A stretch of 64,000 nucleotides of DNA from Brachionus manjavacas (lineage: Eukaryota > Rotifera > Eurotatoria > Ploima > Brachionidae), in assembly GCA_019054805.1 (NCBI GenBank), contig JAHQIY010000003.1, positions 744,001 through 808,000 of the forward strand, given 5' to 3'. The notes below the pieces were generated by a model. It was not told the origin of the DNA. It saw only the letters and a list, made by a program, of their open reading frames with translations, and did no database searches. Position numbers and translations under genes: made by a program. Each line of letters begins with the position of its first letter. The stretch's first letter is position 1. Shown here in pieces: positions 56,304 to 64,000 of this stretch.

Positions 56304-56543
56304 TTTGAAAATTTATTAATAAATTTTGGGAAAAAAAATTTTTAATCTTGAAATTAATAATTATTTTTTTATTTTAAAAAATGTTATTTAAAATTGTTCC
56401 TTTTAATTACTTGATGTTCATTTTTTTGTGTAGAAAAATTTATCTTAAACACACCACGAAAATTGTTATTGAATGTAATAAACAATAAAAACTGCACTAG
56501 TAAAGAGAAAATAAAGCAAAAATTTGAAAAAGAATGTAAAGCA

Positions 56544-58817
56544 TCAGAAAATTTTGCTCTTATTGAAAACATGTAATAAAAATTTTTCCATAATAAAAAA
56601 TGGTAGTGATAGAGTAAAAATATTAATCTCTGATAAGAATACAACAAGTCTAATATTTCGAGTACTCGAAAATAAAACGAGTAAGACATTTATGAAAATA
56701 ATCCAAATAGGTTTGTACAAAACTGATTTAAACTTCTCATTGTTTAAATTTTGATTTTGAAATAACTTAGATCTTTTTTTGATGGTTTTGTTAAGCTTGT
56801 AAACAACTATAAGATCAAAAACAAGATTTACTAAAAGAAAAACTACACCATTTACAAAGTCAATAAGAAAATTCACTGCGGTAATAAATATTAAATAAGA
56901 AATCATGCCACTTTTTAACAAAGGAAACGACACATGAATGGGATATTCATAAAGTGGATTGATATAATTTATTTCGTATGTAAATAGTTTAATCAAGCTC
57001 AGTATAAATCCGATTGAAAAAACGCTTATTATCAATCTTTTTGGATTTAATTTGAGCACTTTTAAAAAAAAATTTTCGGGCTTGTCTCCAATATAAGAGC
57101 ATCTTAATATTGATATAATAACATAGACAAAATTTGAACAAAATTTTAAAATACATCCTAAAAAATCGAATAAAATTATTTTTAAGTATTGGGAAAATGT
57201 TGAATTCAGCTTCCAATTTTTTCGACCATACGGCCGCTCTTGAACTAACCGGAACAGTTGAGAAAAACAAATAAGAAAATTTATTAAAGAAATTGTATAT
57301 ATGTAAATAAATAATTTTTTTTGCTGTTTATTATTCAAAGCGTTTGACTTTTTTAACACAATAATTGACGATAAATAAAAAATCATGCCAATAAATGAAA
57401 CAATAGGTATCAAATAAAGCTGAAAAAGTCCATCTATAAAATTTGTATAGTAGAAATAATTAATGATTGTGGCTTTTATTTGTGATTTTTTAATAGTCCT
57501 AATCGAACATAGACTTTTTCTTTTCTCAAATTGACAATCAGAAATCTTTCTAAAAATTGATGAAGTATTTATTAAATGCTCAAAATATCTTTCTGGTTCA
57601 TTTATTGAAGCATAAAATAAATTAAACAAATAGGTTCTATAGTTTAACCACAAAAAAGTACAAGAAACACCGGGATTTTTAACTACTTCAGCAATTGAGC
57701 TATATTCAAACAGATCAAAATAAATATGAACTAGTTGATCGAAAGGAAAGTCTTTGTAAATACAAAAGTCTTCATCAGGAAAAGTCTGATTTAGGTTGAA
57801 TATTGGCTCAAAAAATTCATAATAATCCGTGACATAGTCTTGTATTTTAAAATTAATTATTAAATATGAAATTTTATTTTTTTGACTGTAAACCTTTGCG
57901 TAATCTAGAGAATTGATGCTAATTTTTTTGTTCAACTTTTTAATCCAATTTATTCCAATTCTGCTAAAAAGTTTTCTGGCATTTTGACCGTCTAAAATGA
58001 TAAATTTTAATAATGGGAAGTGATCTAGTAGATCTTCCTGGATTGAATTTATTTCACCATAAATTCTTATTTCATCTAGATTAGCGAATATATAAGGATT
58101 GACTAAATTAACATCAATATCTAATTTTGAAGCATCTTCCAAAACTAATGATTTTATTTCACAATTTAAGCTATAATTTTTATCAGAATTAATATTCTCG
58201 AATATCAGCTGCTGCTTAACATAAAAACTCTGAATTAGTTTTCTTAACACCAAGATGGTTATTTTGGCGTCTTTAAATAAAAGTGGACAAATTTTATTCG
58301 TACCAAAACTTGTCTCTATTTCGAAGTTATAAATATTTGCAGAATTTAAAAAATGGCTTATTTTCAAACTTTTAATCTGATCACAAGAGGAAATAAGTTC
58401 ATTTTTGAAATAGAAATTAAAATTTGATTCGGTTAGTCCGATCACGATTTTTTTTTCGGTAATAAAATTAGATGCACTTTTATTTTCGATTGAAAGACCA
58501 TTGACATTTTTGAGAAATATTCGAATCTTGTTAAATTGTTCAATACTGGCACTTAGGTTTAATAAATTTTGGATCAAATTTTTGTCGACAAGATGATTTT
58601 GGTTTTTTATCACAAATGCTTCAATGTGACTCTCATTTTTTAAACAAACCGTTTTGTGAGTAATTGAACTTATGACATCAATATTTTCAAATTTAAGAAC
58701 CTTACTATAGGGCGAAAATAGTGTATCTTCATTTATTCTACAGATTGTGTTTATTTTAGATGAGAAATAAGATTTTATACCGAAAGATAATAACAAAAAA
58801 ATTGCTAAAATTTTCAT
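56544..58817 (-). CDS. Seven-helix receptor with large N-terminal domain
   Basis: 757 residues if started at the ATG at 58817 (MKILAIFLLLSFGIKSY), which gives a proper signal peptide; the open frame extends to 58925, but the extra residues do not look like part of the protein. The ectodomain (about 20-460) has NxS/T sites and cysteines, and leucine-containing segments such as FPLLKFIILDGQ and LDEIRIYGEI that suggest degenerate leucine-rich repeats. Seven hydrophobic spans follow: about 465-490, 500-522, 547-572, 595-615, 640-672, 703-720 and 728-748. That topology is a G-protein-coupled receptor; classic DRY and NPxxY motifs are not obvious. I recall large lineage-specific 7TM families in Brachionus, but ligand and orthology are unknown. 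Confidence 0.7.
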   Translation of the reverse strand: MKILAIFLLLSFGIKSYFSSKINTICRINEDTLFSPYSKVLKFENIDVISSITHKTVCLKNESHIEAFVIKNQNHLVDKNLIQNLLNLSASIEQFNKIRIFLKNVNGLSIENKSASNFITEKKIVIGLTESNFNFYFKNELISSCDQIKSLKISHFLNSANIYNFEIETSFGTNKICPLLFKDAKITILVLRKLIQSFYVKQQLIFENINSDKNYSLNCEIKSLVLEDASKLDIDVNLVNPYIFANLDEIRIYGEINSIQEDLLDHFPLLKFIILDGQNARKLFSRIGINWIKKLNKKISINSLDYAKVYSQKNKISYLIINFKIQDYVTDYYEFFEPIFNLNQTFPDEDFCIYKDFPFDQLVHIYFDLFEYSSIAEVVKNPGVSCTFLWLNYRTYLFNLFYASINEPERYFEHLINTSSIFRKISDCQFEKRKSLCSIRTIKKSQIKATIINYFYYTNFIDGLFQLYLIPIVSFIGMIFYLSSIIVLKKSNALNNKQQKKLFIYIYTISLINFLICFSQLFRLVQERPYGRKNWKLNSTFSQYLKIILFDFLGCILKFCSNFVYVIISILRCSYIGDKPENFFLKVLKLNPKRLIISVFSIGFILSLIKLFTYEINYINPLYEYPIHVSFPLLKSGMISYLIFITAVNFLIDFVNGVVFLLVNLVFDLIVVYKLNKTIKKRSKLFQNQNLNNEKFKSVLYKPIWIIFINVLLVLFSSTRNIRLVVFLSEINIFTLSLPFFIMEKFLLHVFNKSKIF

Positions 58818-58929
58818 GTTTAATCTCATGAAAAGACTAAAAATGGAATTTAAAAAAACAAGGTTTAAAAATGAATCTAATGATAAACTGATAAATGAGT
58901 GTTCAATTTTTCTATCTAAAAGCAAATGA

Positions 58930-60285
58930 CTAACATTGAAATTAAGAAAAATGATACGAAAAGCTTTTAAATAAATTCAATTTTTTTCTTTCTAAAATGG
59001 AAAGAAAATTAAAAAAGCATCAGAAATATCAACTGAATAATATATAAAGAATAAACTTTAAATTTTTTCCAGACTAGGGTCAGCCAACCGGTAAGAAAGC
59101 TTACCTTTAAAATTCAGTCAAAAATGATATCGGTCAACGGAACCGGTTTAAAAAGTAAAACCCGTAAAATAAAAGAACCATTTATCAAAGCTGGTTTGAA
59201 AATCTGTAAGCTTCTAAAAGTCGATCAATTTTTTTAATTTATGATTTAGTCAAAAAATTTAATCAAATAAGTCTACAGCTAAATTTTTTTTATTTATCTC
59301 TTTTTTAGGATCGAAAAGATCTATAGAAATTCATGTTACGAAATTGTATAATTATGTTTTGTCTTATTCAACTTTTTTTTTCATAACCTTTTTTATATTT
59401 TTATTTTTACTACAGTATTATTTTTATCCATGTGTTTTATTTTTTCTGATGTTAAATTAATCAAATAATCTTTTTCAAATATCGGCTCTTTAGAAGATGA
59501 CCCAGTCACAACCAAAATAATGTTTCATCGAAGAATTAGCGAAGTTCATCGAAAAATCATCAAATAACCCACTGATTTTACGATGAGTCTATTAAATCCC
59601 CAATCAGATGTCATTTTTTTGTTAGATCCTAACAAAATATTAAAAAAAATAACCATCTACTTTCTGACAAATTAGACTTTGCTCTATTAACTAATTTAAT
59701 TAATTAATGATTTTTTTTCAAAGATTAGCCTAAATTAATAGAGAAATAGATTTCGGAAAAAAATGAGTTATGGACCTAATCACATATCCGAATCGAATAC
59801 TTGGACTATTGAAGTCAACGACAAGCTCTTGTCTAGTTGAGACAAATTCAACAACTCAAGTTAACCGTGGTCAAAAAAGCAAAATCACACGACTAGAGAT
59901 GCCGACTTTTAAGTAGTAAAATACGACAAAGAGAACTTTAAAATTATTGTTAAATGATGAGAAACCATAGACCACAATTTTTTAACAGTTTTTGTTAATA
60001 ATATTAGTTATAAATTTTTTTTTCTTAATTTAAATGAAAATTGTATATTTTATTTACAAAGTATAATTAAATTAATTTTTTGTTTTTTTTATGAGAATTT
60101 TTTTAATAGTTAATTTTGAATTTTTTTAAACAGGCTTGAGTATTTAATTATTTTTTTCAAAAATATTTTATAAATTAAATTAAAATAAAGAAATAACAAT
60201 TGATAAATTACTTTTAAATTTATTTTAACTCGATGAAAAAAAATTATTGAAATATATGAAAAACCGATGAAATTTATATTTTTCA
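58930..60285. other. Intergenic stretch upstream of the receptor gene
   Basis: No gene recognised. A GGGTCAGCCAACCGG ... AACGGAACCGG area at 59075-59150 may be an element end. The receptor promoter should lie near 58930. Confidence 0.35.
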
Positions 60286-60288
60286 AAA

Positions 60289-60455
60289 TTGAAACCAAAA
60301 TTCACTAATTAGTTAATGCTCAATTAATATATTGTCATTACATATAATTTTATAGCATCGGTATTTTTATTTTATATCACAGGTATTATTTATTATATCA
60401 GATTGTGTCAATTATATATCAATTTTATTTTTTAGTTTATATCATTTCCGTTAAT
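60289..60455 (+). repeat. Copy of the internal block of the 36.3-39.5 kb element
   Basis: Almost identical over about 167 bases to 36712-36883 (TTAGTTAATGCTCAATTAAT, GCATCGGTATTTTTATTT, TATCAGATTGTGTCAATT). Here the sequence is not interrupted by the hAT insertion. Confidence 0.75.
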
Positions 60456-60734
60456 TTTTTTATCATTTTTTTTTTTTATTACAGCATAATTAATTAATGA
60501 TAATAACAATTTAATGGATCAATCTGTTCAATCACATCAAAAGTATAGGGCGTTGAGATAAGTTACCGATTAATTTCGCACCGCTCACTCCTCATCGATG
60601 ATAACTCGATGAATTTTTTTTTTTCATTGATGCAACATCAAGTTTTAATTGACTGGGGAGACATACACTACATCATTGTCACTTGATTAAAAAGTTCACC
60701 CAAATAACCGTGCAATTTAAATTCAGATAATATG

Positions 60735-60850
60735 TATTTATTTATTTAAAAAATTTAAAGCCTCATAGGCAAATTGAAAAAGAAACACAAAAATACAAAT
60801 TACATTAAAAAAAAAAGAAAAAATTTTAAAGTCTTGATTACATTAAAGAG
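60735..60850 (-). mobile_element. LINE E 3' tail
   Basis: On the minus strand it reads TTTGTATTTTTGTG...TTGCCTATGAGGCTTTAAAT then AAATAAATAAATA, matching the tail of the YCDD-type LINE at 30950-31340. Confidence 0.5.
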
Positions 60851-60947
60851 GGTTAAAAATAGAAAAAAATCTAAATAATCAAGAAATTGCAGGCTTAAGT
60901 AAAAGATTCAAGTAGTCAAAATAAAAGTAAAAAGTTAAAGAAAATAT

Positions 60948-61641
60948 ATTAAAGTGTTATTTATTTTGATTAAACGTCAATTAAAAAAGATCAAATCGTC
61001 ATTTATTTATATTATTTAGTCAACATAAATATTAGTCAATTGAATGTATGAATCGTAAATTAAAAGTAATAGTTGTCATCTTAAGTAATTAGTTATCACA
61101 TAATAAAATTAAATGTAATACAGTAAAGATTAATTTTAATCATAAAAAAATTAAGAAAATATTTTCAATTATTCCATTATTAATGCTTTAATTCCTTTTT
61201 TGGTCGTCCTACTCCTCTTTATTTTCCTAAAGGTATGTCGCAAGCTTCAGCTGGAAAGGACTCTAATAATCCTTGGCTTAAATCAACACCAATTATATGC
61301 TTCCACATTATTAAATGGGATAACAGCGTTATTGTAGGAATTTGCTGCTAGAGTAGTCTATTACCTTCTTCTACCTCAGTTTCAATTAAAGTGTTCCTTA
61401 AGTTGTCTTGAGCTTCGATTTATTCGTCGAAAGCCTCATGAATATCTTCATAACCCCCGATTCCCCATTAAATTATTAATTGGGGTCGTAAGATTCGAGC
61501 CATCGCTCATTGAAATAAGTTACCATTTTGACTATGACAATTAATACATTTAAGTTAAATCTATTCTTTTCAATGACAATTAATGCATTTAATTCACATT
61601 AATTTTATTGACGTTTAATCAAAATAAATGACGCTTTAATA
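60948..61641. mobile_element. DNA element with ATTAAAGCGTCATTTATTTT ends
   Basis: The left end ATTAAAGTGTTATTTATTTT and the right end, on the minus strand, ATTAAAGCGTCATTTATTTT both continue as GATTAAACGTCAAT. The inside holds decayed minus-strand coding sequence. No target duplication was fixed. Confidence 0.6.
61185..61460 (-). pseudogene. Decayed protein with C-terminal AT-hook
   Basis: One frame read through at least three stops gives GGYEDIHEAFDE, NTLIETEVEEGNRLL, LSHLIMWKHIIGVDLSQGLL and a terminal RGVGRPKKELKH, an AT-hook. It is probably the end of the element's own transposase. Confidence 0.4.
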
Positions 61642-62420
61642 TGCGGCCAAAGTTAAATTACTATCTAATGAAATTCTAATTTTATGAACAAAAAACTTAA
61701 CTGAGTCAATTAAACCTCTGTTATATGTGATTAATATGTGATATGTGATTTTACATTTTGGTCGATTTTCTACATTGAACGAAGATCGCTTTGCTCCTAC
61801 ACAATATGGATAAAGCTGGGCGCTGTTTGAATTAAATAATTCAAAAGCAACGCTTTCACAAAAAATACAATTTGCAAAATTGCTGACTAAATATTTAGAA
61901 TTTTTTTAAGCATTGATTGTAAACAGTTGTTTAAATTTATTTAAACTTTGAATTTTTTCATTCCTCATTTTGTAATCTTATTCGTTTACTATAACAAGCT
62001 TTCTCAAAGTTTTGACCTCTTTACAAAAATGAGCTTATATTTTTCTTTTCCTATCTATCTGTTGTTAAAAATTGTCAATTGGAGGCAATGTAGAAACATC
62101 CTCAATATTTACGTTACAAAATAAATAAATTTGTAACGATAAACTGTTTTTGCCATTAAATATAGACATCATAAAACTAAGATATATATATGGTTTAATT
62201 TTTTGTGTTTGAATTACAAAATGTATCTAATGTTGAAATAACATTGAAAAAGTGCGATGTTTCAAATATTTTATTCAGTTTCAAATAAAAAAATATTTTT
62301 TAGTTTATATTGCAAGCATTTACATATTTGAAATTAAACTCATTTGTGAAATAGAATCAATTTAATTTTTAATGTAAACTTAAAATAAAACTGAAAATTC
62401 TTTTTTTAAATTTTTAATAA
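61642..62420. other. AT-rich intergenic stretch
   Basis: Nothing recognised on either strand. Confidence 0.3.
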
Positions 62421-62480
62421 TTAATTTTTTATTTAATTTGTTTATTTGTACTGAGCTAATTCAAGTTCAGAATAAAAATA
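62420..62480 (-). mobile_element. LINE 3' tail, inverted
   Basis: On the minus strand it reads TTAGCTCAGTACAAATAAAC, close to the LINE A tail consensus GCTCGGTACAG plus AAATAAA. Confidence 0.4.
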
Positions 62481-62724
62481 TGTAAAAAAAATTAAAAATA
62501 AACTTAAATAGGACAAGAAAAAAAAAGATAAATAATTCATTTAGATTAAAATTTATATTGAATCGTTGAAAAACTTGGTCTAGTCGGTAAGGTGAACCAT
62601 AGTTAACCTATTATTTTTGTTCACGTAAATGTGAACCAAAATTGAACTAGGTTAACAAATTAAATAAAATTATTTAATAACAGTTTTCAACTCGAGCATC
62701 AAACGTAATAAAAATGAGCTAATC

Positions 62725-63245
62725 TAAGACTCATGACAAGGAGATCTAGTACTAAATGAAGATGTAATTAAACAAGTATCAAAAATGATATACCTAGGTA
62801 TGATTCTAACAGACGAAGATAAGAATGCAGAAAACATTGATAAATGTAAAAAATCGTCACTTAAAGCGTTAAATAGACTATAAGACTTATCACTACTCAC
62901 GAACGAGAGCCATTCGAACATGAAAGGTCACCTTTTCAACACAAACATATAACTTGAATAATAATTATTGAAATTAAAAGAAAGTTAAAAAAATTATTAT
63001 TTCAAATTAAAATTATTAGATGTTGCTCTTCTTTTGTCTTAAACTTAATTATTTTATTTTTATTTTAATATTTTTTTTAACATTGCCTCTAAGACATCCA
63101 TTGAATAAATAAATAAATAAATATATTAGACGGGTCTTATTTTACGGACTAGAAAATCTTTTACTAAGCAAACAAGAAAAACTTAAATTAAAAAGAATTG
63201 AAGGCAACATTGTTAAAATGATGATAGGCTTTCCTACAAGGTGTC
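62725..63245 (+). mobile_element. LINE ORF2 fragment split by another LINE tail
   Basis: The plus strand encodes GDLVLNEDVIKQVSKMIYLG and CKKSSLKALNRL (62740-62940), then about 180 bases of AT-rich sequence ending GAATAAATAAATAAATAAAT (to 63122), then RVLFYGLENLLLSKQEKLKL (63130-63245). The YLG...FYGLE order is contiguous in some LINE ORF2 proteins, so a 5'-truncated LINE tail has inserted inside it. Confidence 0.55.
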
Positions 63246-64000
63246 TACTCGAGTCGACTCGTTTTTTTACAGTCGAGTCGTCTCGAAAATACGAACTACG
63301 AACTTTAATTCGTATTATATTTACTTTTTATTCAGAGTCAACTATATTTTAATTCTCAAATTCAACATATTGTAATTTTTAATTTTTTTTCATAATTTAA
63401 AAAATTTAATAAATATTGTATTTCTAAGACTTCACAAATCTCTAAAAGTAAATCAGAGTAAAAATGGTAGCTTTAGATTATTGCCAAAAATCCCAGTTTG
63501 GAATAAGACCAATAATCAATTGACTAATGGGCAATTTACTGTTATTATTCAATTATTCAATTATTCAAATAATTAAATTCCTTTCTTCAACTTTTTCAAT
63601 TTTTATCAATATAAAAACGCCTTCAATTACTTCAATTACTTCAATTATTCAACTATTACAGTAATTCAACTTTTCAATTATTCTTTTATTCAATTTTTAA
63701 ATTTTATAACTTATTCAACTTATCTATTTTCCAATTCTTAAAATGTTCCCGTTTCGCTTCATTGAAATCAATAATTTATTTTAAAATAATTATTATTTAT
63801 TAAAAGCTGTATTCTTTTCCTGTAACTTAGGCATCTTTTTTCATTTAATCCTTGAAATAAACAAATAAAAAAGAAAATAAAGTGATTTTTTTTTGCAAAT
63901 GTTTAACTGAGTGTAAATAAATTTATTAATATCAATCACTAAACAATTAATTATTATAAAGCATTAATTAAGAAAAAACCCTCACTCTCAAATAGATCAG
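63246..64000. other. Repeat-rich end of window
   Basis: A GAGTCGACTCG ... GTCGAGTCGTCTCG palindromic cluster (63248-63290), then strings of TTCAATTA/TTCAATTATT words (63540-63720). Both look like simple-sequence transposon ends. No gene was seen. Confidence 0.35.

Noticed and set aside
59040..59160. GGTCAGCCAACCGG region considered as a tRNA
   Set aside because: No cloverleaf, T-loop GGTTCRA or anticodon arm could be drawn.

Overview
The window looks like eukaryotic nuclear DNA from a small AT-rich invertebrate genome. It is roughly three quarters A+T by eye. There are no bacterial-style operons, the inferred introns are short (about 50-106 nt) apart from one long one, and a single CCT chaperonin gene forms a strikingly GC-rich island. 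Compact introns, a long-ectodomain seven-helix receptor, many RING fingers and a wide mix of LINE, Ty3-like, hAT, piggyBac and Merlin-like elements would suit a monogonont rotifer such as Brachionus. That assignment is inference from general character, not from a matched marker.

Likely host genes: an EGF-repeat/ShK secreted protein (1649-3160, +); an unrecognised protein (11679-12416, -); a spliced unrecognised protein (16365-17053, -); CCT4/TCP-1 delta (21609-23237, +); a two-exon RING-finger membrane protein whose exons are 3 kb apart (40286-43670, -); a candidate two-exon 66-residue protein (44327-44633, -); and a seven-helix receptor with a large extracellular domain (56544-58817, -).

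Most of the rest is mobile DNA. One LINE family (called LINE A here) has a nearly full but broken copy at 51.8-55.97 kb and several 5'-truncated copies at 18.5-27.3 kb, all ending in a conserved 3' stem-loop. At least three other non-LTR families are present as fragments. Two Ty3-like elements survive only as their 3' halves: 5.4-8.2 kb (minus strand, with an unexpected coiled-coil/RING reading frame next to the LTR) and 45.2-46.3 kb (plus strand). DNA transposons include a young Merlin-like element with 118-bp inverted repeats and an 8-bp target duplication (32195-33241), a deleted piggyBac with TTAA duplications (42199-42835), a hAT nested inside another element (36282-39531), a CAGGG-ended element with two convergent reading frames (9131-11336), a GTAGC-repeat element with a 10-bp duplication (12647-13491), and several foldback MITEs.

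The layout is one of nesting: Merlin in a LINE tail, hAT in another DNA element, piggyBac and a MITE inside the long RING-gene intron, and an interrupted inverted repeat of LINE debris on both sides of CCT4. No tRNA, rRNA or CRISPR array was recognised.
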